Below are positions 10,144 to 19,864 of a DNA stretch of 64,000 bases, piece by piece. A program made the translations under genes and the position numbers. How positions within the stretch are numbered: position 1 is the first letter of the stretch; the number at the start of each line of letters is the position of its first letter. Below the pieces are notes generated by a model. The model worked only from the letters and a program-made list of their open reading frames with translations. It had not been told where the DNA came from and did not search any database. Location of the stretch: positions 133,989,402 through 134,053,401 of the forward strand of contig CM061064.1 in NCBI GenBank assembly GCA_030762895.1, read 5' to 3'. The DNA is from Sophora flavescens (taxonomy: Eukaryota; Streptophyta; Magnoliopsida; Fabales; Fabaceae).

Positions 10144-12867
10144 TATGCATCAAGCAAAAATTTCTTGCTCATTTATCCTCTCAAGGCCGAACCCTAATTA
10201 GTGTGGGTGGAGGAACTTTGTTCATTTTTTTATTATAAAAAATCATGATTGATTGAATCCTTTTAGTACATGTATGTATTGAATCCAAGATATGTTGAAT
10301 CAAACTAAAATCTCTAGCCTCTATTTTGTGTCACGGCTGAAATTTTGTTCTTGTAAGGTTGAAATATTTTATTTCAATCTTTGTATTTCCGTCTTTGATT
10401 TAGTGTTTCAAGTGATTAAGGATCACTAACCCAAGAGCTTAGGAATTTTAAAAAATTTTAGTCATCCAAACACCTCATGGCCGAAACCTTCATGTAGGAA
10501 TAGGTGTATATAATTATTTGTTGTTTGATGATTTTGGTTGTGGTTTGTTGAAGGGTAATTATGTGTAAATTGTGTACGAGTTTACGAAAACCGACGTTTG
10601 ACGGAACTTTAATTCAGAAGGATAAATCTTCAAGAGGTAAGGGGAGTACCTGAGGGGGTTTCCGATAGATATATGCTATTAGCATGTGGTCTGTATAATT
10701 TATTTGGGTGTGTTTGTGTTAATTTAAATTATTTTACGTAGTTAAAATTATCTGCTTTTAAATTATCTGCTTTTAATTGTTTATCTGCAGTTAATTGTTA
10801 TAGCATTTTAATGCATGTAATAAATTGTGTTAATTTATATAGTGTTGACATGAAATTATTATTGATGTTGGTTGTATATTGAAAATTAAAGCCTGACAGT
10901 GGTCAGGGCTCAATTAATTACCAAGATAAAAGCGTTAAAAAGCTTTATAAGAAACAATGAGTTTTAATTGGTGGAATATAGTAATATAATATTATTTAAT
11001 TATTTGATTGGTTAAAAATGTGTCATAGTTGAAAATATTATTATTTAAATGATTTATTGACATAAGAGTGAACGATGAGTCATAGTTAGGGCGTAACCGT
11101 GAAAATATTTTAGTACTGTTAATTTTTATGTAAGAAATTACAAAATATTAGAAAATGTTATTATAAAAAGTTAAGTTTCAAAAATAATTTAATTATGGTG
11201 GTGAGAAAATTATTTTACTAGAAAAGTCAAATTTTGACTTAAAACATTTTTAAAATGCTAAACGACGGTTAATTCCTAAAATATTTACGGAAAGCATTTT
11301 TGAAAACAGCAGTATTTGTTTTAACAACAATTTAGTCTCAAACGATGTTTCTTTGAACTAAAGTTTCAAATAAAGATTTTTAGAAGAAAATGAGTTTTTA
11401 AGTGATTTTTGATGATTTTATAAATGAATTTCCAACGTAAAAGGATTTTCTGTAAATTAGTTTTATACAATGGTGTTATTCCAACAACTTAGATATGTTG
11501 TGGAGTTTTATTTTGGATTTGTGTTTTACAGAACGAAAATAATTTTAAAGTTGAAATACAGACCTAGTAGCCGAGACGTCGGGGTTCTAGTGTTCTGTGG
11601 TGTGGACTGTATGTCCTAAAGGTTAAGTTATGGACTATTTTGTCCTATAAAAGTTGTGTAAGTTTTGTGCTTTATAATCTACGAATCTAAGACTGGTGCA
11701 TCGATCTAGACTTTGTGATTTGCACATTTGGACTTGGAGTCCTTTTTGTTGTGATGACAAACTTAAATGTTTAAAAGTTGAGTTGGTCATGAGCCTTTGA
11801 GCTTCGACAAGGAAAGAATGTACACAAAGAAAAAATGACGGGAACAAAATGTTTTACATGCATTTTTTTTTGCAGATGTGCCTATGGGTATAATCTTGAA
11901 TTCTTGATGGCAAGATATTCATGTAGTTACATCATTGTGCCTTGAAGGACAATGAAACCATATACTTTAAACAGTAACCACTGTGCCTCGTTTTGGACAG
12001 TGCTATGGTTAAAATCCGGTATGCCTTATTTGGCAAAGAGAGCTTGATCAGCTCATTTATTTGGTGAGGGAACCTCTGGAGATTAGGTACAAATTTTAGA
12101 TGGTGAATATTGAAGTGTCATGCATTTGTTTTAAAAATGACGATGATTGTCGGGTATGAAACCCTTTGATAAACTATTTGTTTATTTTTTATCATCTATG
12201 TTGTTATAACTATACATGTTATATGATGTTTTGTGTGTCGCGCATGTAGTTATCGTTTTAAAATCCATATATTGGTTTTCACCCTTGCGTGTTTTATTGT
12301 TGGTTCCTCTTCCGTATGGCGTATATTTCTATTTGAGTATAGATAGACCCGGAAAATGCTGGGGATGTTGGCGCGTGGGTTATTAACCCAGGGGCACACA
12401 ACGCTATGTACATGGGCCACATTCGAGAGGTTGTCGACACACTAGCTGCGGGACCTCAGAGACGGACTCATCTTTTAGAGATGATTGAGGTATCACTACC
12501 ACCAGCATGGTTCTTCCTGCAGTTTATCAGGGGGAGCTAGAAGTCCATCCTCCATAGGCCTAGCCCTTACAGGCAGCAACACCAGAGTCACCCCCTTTAG
12601 AGGTTGTTTTGGATCCAGGGTTCGAGGAGGAGGACCCTGAGGAGATCGTTGAGGAGGAGCCAGAGTACCATCCTCTCAGTGACGTTGATGATGATTCTCT
12701 CGACGAGGGAGCAGAGGCAACAATATCTTCACCGGATACTCCTGCAGAGGGTGGGGGTGATCATCCTGATCTCCCCAATGGTTATCACTAGTTTTTCGAC
12801 TAGCTGTAGTTAGGGTTCATTTTTGGGGATAGTGACTGTCAGTCTACTTCTGGCTATTGAGAGCCAT
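10144..12867 (+). repeat. LTR-C1, segment 2
   Basis: Continuation of the C-family LTR. Order and spacing match the minus strand of 41340-45572. It has the 'ggccgaa' leader words (10186, 10479), a splice-donor-like CAAGAG|GTAAGG at 10631-10642 next to 'gagtacctgaggg', a long AT-rich stretch, and the LTR reading frame at 12343-12791. The segment is cut at 12867 by the gypsy-A insertion and continues at 22831: 'gagagccat' here joins 'gatttttgttagatgg' there, as in the C2 copy. Confidence 0.8.
12343..12791 (+). pseudogene. LTR-embedded ORF, copy C1
   Basis: Unrecognised reading frame shared with 14316-14812 and the minus strand of 42233-41745. It begins directly after an acceptor-like 'gagtatag'; the expected ATG reads ATA at 12343. 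The first block reads GAWVINPGA, then YMGHIREVV, then GPQRRTH and 'VSLPPAWFFLQF' (about 12380-12520). After a frameshift and C-to-T type stops (12536-12600) it resumes as 'PPLEVVLDPGFEEEDPEE', an acidic stretch, and the shared C-terminus 'DHPDLPNGYH' with TAG at 12789-12791. Compared with C2 it lacks about a dozen residues near the N-terminus. No known domain is recognised; the acidic second half suggests a protein- or chromatin-interacting tail, but that is a guess. Confidence 0.6.
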
Positions 12868-13460
12868 TGTAACACCCTATTTTTCGTATGCTTCTTTATT
12901 AGTAAATACATGCTTTAATGTAATTATTTGTGATAAAATCCAGAAGATGATTTTATTTTAAGTAAAATTATTTTCTTGTGTAGTTTTACTTTATGAAGTC
13001 ACAGTAAAATTTTCGGTCGAAAATTCATATGAAAGTCGGTCTGGGTTTTCACAGCCAGTACAAGTTTACTGAGCTAGAGACCTAATCTTGACTCGTGAAC
13101 AAGACGATTAGTGTTGTTTTGATGTTTTGTGTGGGTTTGGAGTTTTTCAAAAAATCTTGTTCGGGGCAAAATTCCGAGTGTTACCCGGGCGAAATCGTCG
13201 GGAAATACGATCGGGAAAGTCATCTGATGCGCAATGGAGCAGAGCAAACAGGGAATGGAATGACTGATGTGAAAGTTATGATACCTTTTCGACAAGCCAT
13301 ACTTCACTTTTTCATCAGATCACCTTTTCTTACATTCTCTCTCCAACCTTACCTCCACACCATACCTCCACCTTACCTTCTTTCTTTCCCAACAAGCAAA
13401 CCAACTTTTCTTTCTCTTCCTTCTTCCTTCCAGCCGTGACCCCTTCTTCTTCTCCCCCTC

Positions 13461-13468
13461 TATATAAA
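13461..13468 (+). promoter_or_regulatory. TATA box, 5' LTR-A
   Basis: TATATAAA within 'ccccctctatataaacttc', after a CT-rich stretch and before an AC-rich segment; the same context is at 20465-20472 in the 3' LTR. Its placement about 590 bases into the LTR fits an LTR promoter. Confidence 0.6.
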
Positions 13469-14315
13469 CTTCAACCTACAACACTTAATCACTTTTCTTC
13501 ACTTCACACATTTCACGATCTTGGATTAGTGTTAATTCGGGATTATGAGTCCTATTCATGATGTTATGGACTGAGAGTCCAATTCTCGAAATCGAGGACA
13601 GTACGTTCTGATTTCATTGTTGTGGGATATTGTCCTTATCATGTTAAGTTTAAAATATGAATAAAAGTATAATTGATTTTTATGACCACAACCCTGGACT
13701 ACGATCACGGTTTAGGGCATTGGGATTGAGCATTCGGACTGTGTGTCCTATGTTTCTAAGTTTTCAAGAGATGGGGAAATGATGATTTAGTCGTTAGCTT
13801 TGAGATTCGACAGCGAAAAAGAATGAACACAAAGAAAACCTTGTAAACAAAATATTTTCCATGTGCATTTCCCCAGGCAGACGTGCCTTTATTATATATC
13901 AGATACAAGGTGGTATCTGGGAATCTATTCATGTGACCTGTTTAGAGGCACATGTGACGTTGCTCATCCTGAGACCTTAAATGCATGAGGGTATGGAGGC
14001 AACTGCCCGGTGGGCTAGAGATTGACCAACTCTAATTCTTCTCCAGTGAAACACGATGTTGAGATCTCATGAGATTAGGATAGAGCCTGATATTGAAGTA
14101 TCATGCATATTTTCGAAAATTGATTGTGGGGGATTGAGATCCCTTGATATAACACGGTTATATTATGATTATGCATGATTTAACTGTTGACTTGATTATG
14201 TGTTGCATGTATCATGTATATGGTTGTTGTGGGATATATCTTATGACGGTATCTCACTCTTGCATATCTATATGTTCTTTTCCTTTTCTTGTATCGGTAT
14301 ATGTACGTGCTTTAG

Positions 14316-14812
14316 ATGAAACCCAATGTTCCCCTAGCACCCTCGATTTCGAGGAATGATGTGTTCGATGAGGCCGGGCTAGTGAGGAACTGACGGTGAG
14401 CGATGATGCGACGACAGCTACGTATCGGGGACCGATTACGACGACGGAGTCTAATGCCAACGGAGAACCGATCCGGAGGATTCACACGATCGAGACACGG
14501 ACAGTGGCACTTCCACCTCCCTGGCTGTACCTTCATACTCTACAGATGGCTGGACTTCTTCATCCACACATTGAGCTGGAGGAACCTATCGAGGAGGACC
14601 CTGAAGAGGATCCCGAAGAGGATCCGGAGGAGGAGCCTCTTGAGTTGGTAGGCGACTGGTGGGAGGACGACCTAGAGGTAGAGTACCATCCATAGGACGC
14701 CGGAAAGGATGATGTTCTGATCGATGATGGTGGTGAGGTTATCGATCCAGAGTCTGATATCTCCTCTGGAGGTAGTGTTTGTGGCCACTCAGACTATAGA
14801 AGGCTTTGGTGA
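14316..14812 (+). pseudogene. LTR-embedded ORF, copy A
   Basis: Homologue of the C1 and C2 frames, at the equivalent place near the LTR 3' end. ATG 14316 comes straight after a pyrimidine-rich run and 'gctttag', an acceptor-like site. It starts MKPNVPLAPS and reaches 'VFDEAG', which matches 'MEPDKPLAHS...MFDRA' of C2. A frameshift near 14390 follows. Frame 2 then reads 'TATYRGP', 'RRIHTIE', 'VALPPPWLYL', and an acidic repeat EEDPEEDPEEDPEE. A TAG at 14693 follows 'VEYHP'; beyond it the same frame continues 33 codons in an Asp/Gly/Ser-rich tail to TGA 14810-14812, as in the C copies, so this TAG is probably a disabling mutation. Function unknown. Confidence 0.62.
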
Positions 14813-15212
14813 TCGTCGTCGGATTTTTGGAGTAGTTATGTTCGTCCCTGGCTTTTTAGAGTCTCCTTTTGAGTTCAGTACCCAGATTTCTCCTTACCAG
14901 TTTGATGTTTTATCCGTTTCTTTAGTTTATGTTTTCAGTGAAGTTGGCCTGTTTGTTTAAGGCCCGTTTTGTAATCCAAAAACCTAAGATCCCAATGGGG
15001 AAATGTTATATATGTATCTATGTATGATATTTATATTCATGTTCGGAGTGTTCATCACCTTTTCTTAACCTCTTTTTTTTAAAAAAAATTTAGTACCTTT
15101 TCGGTCATTTGATACAAAAGGTTTTCTTTTCCGAAAGCGACCAGTGTTTTAATGTGTTCTTTTCCTCAAAAAGGGTAACCATGTGATGACCGAGTTTAGG
15201 GTGTCACATTAG

Positions 15213-15225
15213 TGGGTACCAGAGC
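15213..15225 (+). promoter_or_regulatory. Primer binding site, gypsy-A
   Basis: TGGGTACCAGAGC lies five bases after the LTR end and differs by one inserted base and one substitution from TGGTATCAGAGC, the usual complement of initiator Met-tRNA. It is probably degenerate. Confidence 0.65.
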
Positions 15226-15432
15226 TAGTCGAGTCTTTCGGGAATGTCTGGGTTAGGTCTGTTGTGTTGCTGTTGTGTTTTCTCTATTTGGATGCTGTTT
15301 GAATTACTTCCTTTGAGGTAATATGTTGTGACCGACGAGTTCTCTCTTTTGGACTGTCATCTGACTGCTTGTGTGATACAGGTCAGTATGAATCCAAGAG
15401 GTACTCGTGGAGATGGATGAGGCAACTGAGGA

Positions 15433-16490
15433 ATGGACTTCGCTGCTCAAGCACTGGCTGATGTAGCTGTTGCTATAGCTCTTCAGACTGCCAATGCTGC
15501 TGCTCAGAATCAGCAAGAACAACTGCGAGCGGAGCAAGCTGCAGAGGGAAGACATCTGGACGCCTTCAGACGTCAGAACCCATCTCAGTTCGGTGGAGAC
15601 GTGGATCCGATTAAAGTGGACCTTTGGATTCAAGAGCTAGAAAAGATATTCGAGTTGGTGCATACCCCTGAAGAATCCAAGGTACCTTATTCAACGTTTC
15701 AGCTCATGGGAGATGCCGAGTACTGGTGGAAGGGTACTAAGCAACTGTTAGAGGCTGAACATCAAGCGATCACCTGGGGAGTATTTCGTGGCAAGTTTCT
15801 AGACAAATACTTTTCCCAGAGTGCCCGAAAAGAGAAGGAACAAGAGTTTATGAGGTTGAGTCAGCGAGACCTGACGGTAGGGGAGTATGCGGCCAAGTTC
15901 GAATCGCTTGCCAAATACTTCCGCTTCTTTCAAAACAACCCCAACGAAGAGTGGAAGTGTGAAAAGTTTGAAGCCGGTTTGCGCTTCGAGATCAAAGAGT
16001 CAGTACTGCCCTTGGAAATTCAGAATTTCCAAGCGTTAGTGGAAAAGTGCCGAAAGATTAAGCTGATGCGCAGAGGAAGGGATAATAGAGGAAGCGCGGG
16101 AGGACCTGTTCGTCCTAAGGGCCAGAACCAAGACCAGAGTTCCAAGTGAAAGCAGAGGAAACCATATTATCAGGCACCTAGCTACAACTAGAAGCAACAA
16201 CAAGCTCGTCCCAGTGTTTCGGGGACAGGGAGTGGAGGCCAGAGAAACAGCGATCAAGGCCAAGAACGAAGATGCTTCAGATGCGGAGATCTGAACCACC
16301 TTGCTAATGTTTACCCAAAGAAGGACTCCAAGTGCAACAACTGTGACCACATTGGACACTTGGCAAAGGAATGTCGTGTGCCAAAGAGGGAGCAGTCAAT
16401 CAATCATACCAGAGCAAGCAAGCCAACTGCCAAGGGAATAGTTTACACGATGAGTGGTGCGGAGGCATCGAACTTCGGCAATCTCGTGCA
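15433..16490 (+). pseudogene. Gypsy-A gag
   Basis: Capsid/nucleocapsid precursor. The start is ATG 15433 in 'gaggaATGGAC'. Residues about 50-190 form the Retrotrans_gag domain ('FGGDVDPIKVDLWIQELEKI', 'AEYWWKGTK', 'FLDKYFSQSARKEKEQEF', 'LTVGEYAAKF'). Two zinc knuckles follow: CFRCGDLNHLANVY (about 16273-16314), whose last Cys is Tyr, and an intact CNNCDHIGHLAKEC (about 16336-16377). Frame 1 is broken by TGA 16147-16149 and TAG 16189-16191. Both are explained by C-to-T changes (CGA to TGA, CAG to TAG). The frame then runs to the protease without a gap, ending 'TMSGAEASNFGNLVQGE', so gag and pol were one frame. Confidence 0.88.
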
Positions 16491-16870
16491 GGGTGAGTGT
16501 GACATTGATGGTAATCTCTTAATTGTACTGTTTGATTCGGGTGCAACCCATTCTTTTATTCGATGGATCGTGTGAAAACTCTAAACTTGCCTGTTTCTTC
16601 CTTACCTTATAATCTGATTGTTTCTACCACAACTGCTAAACCTGTGACTGTTAATTCTGTTTTCTTAAATTGTCCTATCATTGTTCAGAGTAGAAATTTC
16701 CTTGTAGACTTGATTTGTTTGCCTTTAGTACAACTAGATGTGATCTTAGGCATGGATTGGTTATCTTCCAACCATAGTCTAATAGATTGTGCTCAGAAAA
16801 CCTTAGTTTTTAGGGATGAGATTTCTGGATTATTATCTGCTAGTCAGGTAAGAGCTTCTTTAAAAGAGGG
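16491..16870 (+). pseudogene. Gypsy-A aspartic protease
   Basis: The catalytic motif 'LFDSGATHSFI' (about 16527-16560) is followed by loss of one base at about 16559-16562, after which the frame continues as 'MDRVKTLNLP'. The flap/second conserved block 'VILGMDWLSSNH' lies at about 16741-16776. It would cut the Gag-Pol polyprotein. It is joined to gag upstream and RT downstream as in all Ty3/gypsy elements. The single-base deletion disables it. Confidence 0.85.
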
Positions 16871-18647
16871 AGCTCAAGGATACATGCTGCTGTTTTCTTC
16901 GGACGTCGAGAGCAAGGTTGACTTAGAATCCGTACCTATCGTTCGAGAGTTTTCGGAAGTTTTCCCTGAGGATGTACCTGGATTGCCACCTGTTGGAGAT
17001 ATCGAGTTCGCGATTGATCTGATTCCAGGCACTGGACCAATATCCATGGCACCGTATCGCATATCGCCATCAGAGTTAGAAACCTTGAAGGAGCAACTTA
17101 AGGATCTGATGAGGAAGGAGTTTATACGACCTAGCGTATCACCATGGGGAGCTCCAGTTCTGTTAGTGAAGAAGAAAGATGGAACGACTAGGCTATGTGT
17201 GGACTTTCGTCAGTTGAACAAAGTTACGTTCAAAAATAGATATCCTCTTCCAAGGATAGATGATCTTATGGATCAGTTGCGTGGCGCGGCAATGTTTTCA
17301 AAGATAGATATGAGGTCTGGCTATCACCAGATTCGACTAAAAGCAGAGGATGTTCCTAAGATAGCGTTTCGAACATGCTATGGGCATTATGATTATTTGG
17401 TGATGCCGTTTGGAGTGACGAATGCAACTGCTATATTCATGGACTACATGAATAGAATCTTTCATCCTTATTTGGATCAGTTCGTGGTCGTCTTCATTGA
17501 TGACATTCTGATCTATTCTCCAAACCAGGAGAAACATGCCGAACACCTTAGCATTGTTCTTCAAGTCCTGAGAGAGAAGCAACTCTATGCGAAACCAGAG
17601 AAGTGTGAGTTTTGGTTGGATCAAGTTCAATTCTTAGGTCACGTAATATCCCGCGAAGGAATCGTTGTGGATCCGACGAAGGTCGAGGCTGTTTTGGAAT
17701 GGGAAAGACCGACAACGGCAACAGAAATCTGTAGTTTTGTGGGTTTGGCTGGCTACTACAGGAGGTTCATTGAGGGATTTTCCAAGATTGTAGGACCTCT
17801 CACCCAGTTGACGCGTAAGGACCAAGCGTTCGTGTGGACAGAAGCCTGTGAGAGAAGCTTCCAAGAGCTGAAATTGAGGTTGACAACCTCACCGGTATTG
17901 ATCCTACTTGATCCCAAGGAATCTTTTGAGGTTTACTGTAACGCTTCGTATCAAGGGTTGGGTTGTGTGCTGATGCAGAACCGGAAAGTCGTGGCTTATG
18001 CTTCGAGGCAGTTGAAGATTCACGAGAAGAACTACCCGACGCATGATTTAGAGTTTGCGGCTGTGGTTTTTGATTTGAAAATCTGGAGAAATTACTTGTA
18101 TGGAGCTACTTTTAATGTTTTCAGTGACCATAAAAGCTTGAAGTACATGTTCAACCAGAAGGAGTTGAATATGTGTAAGAGACGTTGGTTAGAGTTTCTA
18201 AAGGATTACGACTTTCAACTACAGTATCACCCAGGGAAGGCGAATGTAGTGGCCGATGCACTAAGCAAAAAGTCGATTCACGCGTCAGTGATGATGGTTA
18301 GCGAGCAGGGATTGTTGGAACAATTCCGAGATCTGAGTTTGTCGGTTGAGGTTACGCCAGGAAGGCTGTGTCTAAACAAGATCACCGTGTCAAATGGATT
18401 GATGGAACAGATAAAGGAGAAGCAAGAGACTGATCAGTATCTGTATACCGAAAAGGACTTAGTGCGGCAAGGAGCATTGTCAGAGTTCAGAGATGGAAAA
18501 GATGGGATCTTGAGGTTTGGTGAAAGGATTTGTGTACCTGACGATGTTGAGCTGAGGAAGCTGATTTTAGAAGAGGCTCATAAGAGTAAGTTGAGTATGC
18601 ATCTGGGAGCCACCAAAATGTATCAAGACTTAAAGAAGTTGTATTAG
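16563..18647 (+). CDS. Gypsy-A reverse transcriptase-RNase H ORF
   Basis: Open frame of 694 residues carrying the end of protease, RT, RNase H and the start of integrase. RT runs from about residue 155 to 340: 'PYRISPSELETLKEQL', 'VDFRQLNKVTFKNRYPLPRI', 'KIDMRSGYHQI' (first catalytic Asp), 'MPFGVTNA', and 'VFIDDILIYS' (the catalytic Asp pair, about residue 310). RNase H follows, about 440-570: 'EFAAVVFDLKIWR', 'VFSDHKSL' and 'VADALSKK' keep their acidic residues, but the first block reads YCNAS instead of the usual D-A-S, so a catalytic Asp has become Asn. The ORF ends at TAG 18645-18647, where a Trp codon is expected between 'LKKLY' and 'WYVMK' (TGG to TAG). The start Met is an artefact of the upstream frameshift; this is part of a longer Gag-Pol frame. 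Confidence 0.92.
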   Translation: MDRVKTLNLPVSSLPYNLIVSTTTAKPVTVNSVFLNCPIIVQSRNFLVDLICLPLVQLDVILGMDWLSSNHSLIDCAQKTLVFRDEISGLLSASQVRASLKEGAQGYMLLFSSDVESKVDLESVPIVREFSEVFPEDVPGLPPVGDIEFAIDLIPGTGPISMAPYRISPSELETLKEQLKDLMRKEFIRPSVSPWGAPVLLVKKKDGTTRLCVDFRQLNKVTFKNRYPLPRIDDLMDQLRGAAMFSKIDMRSGYHQIRLKAEDVPKIAFRTCYGHYDYLVMPFGVTNATAIFMDYMNRIFHPYLDQFVVVFIDDILIYSPNQEKHAEHLSIVLQVLREKQLYAKPEKCEFWLDQVQFLGHVISREGIVVDPTKVEAVLEWERPTTATEICSFVGLAGYYRRFIEGFSKIVGPLTQLTRKDQAFVWTEACERSFQELKLRLTTSPVLILLDPKESFEVYCNASYQGLGCVLMQNRKVVAYASRQLKIHEKNYPTHDLEFAAVVFDLKIWRNYLYGATFNVFSDHKSLKYMFNQKELNMCKRRWLEFLKDYDFQLQYHPGKANVVADALSKKSIHASVMMVSEQGLLEQFRDLSLSVEVTPGRLCLNKITVSNGLMEQIKEKQETDQYLYTEKDLVRQGALSEFRDGKDGILRFGERICVPDDVELRKLILEEAHKSKLSMHLGATKMYQDLKKLY

Positions 18648-19829
18648 TGGTACGTAATGAAGAGAGATGTAATGGAATTTGTCGCTTCATATTTAGTATG
18701 TCAGAAAGCCAAAGTAGAACATCAGAGACCCGCAGGAATATTGCAATCTCTAGATATTCCCGAATGGAAGTGGGACGGGATATCAATGGATTTCGTAACC
18801 AGTTTACCAAGAACTAGAAAAGGGTATGAGGCTATATGGGTAATTGTAGATCGACTGACCAAGTCTGCTCACTTTCTACCTATCAACATGAAGTACTCAA
18901 TGAAAAGGTTGACTCAGTTGTACATCGATGAAATTGTTAGGTTGCACGGTATACCCTCGAGTATTATTATGGATCGTCATCCGAGATTTACATCAGAGTT
19001 CTGGAAGGGACTACAAAACTCTTTCGGGACAAAAGTCAAATTGAGTTCTGCGTATCATCCACAGACTGATGGACAATCGGAAAGGACGATTCAGTCGCTT
19101 GGAGACTTGCTTAGAGCCTGCGTTTTGGAGGATGCAGGGAGTTGGGATGAGTCGTTACCGTTGATAGAGTTTACCTATAACAACAGTTTCCACTCAAGCA
19201 TAGGAATGGAACCCTATGAAGCTCTATATGGTCGACGGTGCAGAACACCACTATGTTGGTATCAGGATGGAGAAACCCTGTTGTTAGGACCAGAGCTGGT
19301 GCAGCAGACGACCAAGAAAGTGAAGATGATCCAGGAGAAAATGCGGACAGCCCAAAGTAGACAGAAAAGTTACACGGATAAGAAACGACGACCCCTGGAG
19401 TTTGAGGAAGGCGAGCATGTGTTCTTGAGAGTCACGCCAACGATCGGGATTGGCAGAGTAATTAAATCCAGGAAGGTCACTCCCAAATTCCTTGGACACT
19501 ACCAAATTCTTCGTCGTGTAGGTCCAGTAGCTTACAAGATAACCTTACCACCTTTTCTTTCCAACATCCATGATGTCTTTCATGTCTCTCAATTGAGAAA
19601 ATATATTCCTGATCCATCACAAATCATAAAGTCTGATAATGTACAATTAAAAGAGAACTTGTCTTTTGTGACGTCACCGGTACGAATTGCGGATAAGATG
19701 ACGAAACAGCTCAGAGGTAAATAAATTCCTCTAGTAAAAGTCATCTGGAATGAGACAACTGGAGAAGCTACGTGGGAAGCTGAGGACAAGATAAAGATAC
19801 AGTACCTTGAGTTATTTCAAGGTACGTAA
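18571..19829 (+). pseudogene. Gypsy-A integrase
   Basis: Joins retroelement DNA to the host. The HHCC zinc-binding part begins before the stop ('EEAHKSKLSMHLG', 18571 on) and continues after it ('YLVCQKAKVEHQRPAG'). The catalytic core has D ('WDGISMDFVTSLP', about 18772), D ('IIMDRHPRF', about 18964) and E ('HPQTDGQSERTIQSL', about 19058). The C-terminal part has 'GHYQILRRVGPVAYKITLP' and 'DVFHVSQLRKYIPDP'. A TAA at 19722-19724 stands where a Glu codon is usual (K-E-IPLVKV). The same frame continues 'IPLVKVIWNETTGEATWEAE' to TAA 19827-19829, which matches the degenerate chromodomain-like tail of Tekay/Del elements. Dead because of the two stops. Confidence 0.88.
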
Positions 19830-19843
19830 TCTCGAGGACGAGA

Positions 19844-19863
19844 TTCTTTTTAGAGGGGTAGAG
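19844..19863 (+). promoter_or_regulatory. Polypurine tract, gypsy-A
   Basis: 'ttctttttagaggggtagag' lies directly before the 3' LTR start TGTAACACCC; the purine run AGAGGGG is the likely plus-strand primer. The same AGAGGGGTAG context precedes LTR-B2 and LTR-B3. Confidence 0.65.
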
Positions 19864-19864
19864 T

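Larger units (their letters stand above)
12868..15208 (+). repeat. 5' LTR of gypsy-A (internally deleted)
   Basis: Begins TGTAACACCC and ends GGTGTCACA. Relative to the 3' LTR it lacks 2,048 bases (20521-22568) at the join 13516/13517, so it has no transcribed leader. It keeps the LTR 3' portion with the embedded reading frame that the 3' LTR has lost. An intact LTR of this family would be about 4.4 kb. Confidence 0.9.

Noticed and set aside
13095..13439. 114-residue frame in LTR-A U3, repeated at 20121-20471
   Set aside because: It overlaps the promoter, lacks a known domain, and the two copies diverge in frame near the 'accttacc' repeat.
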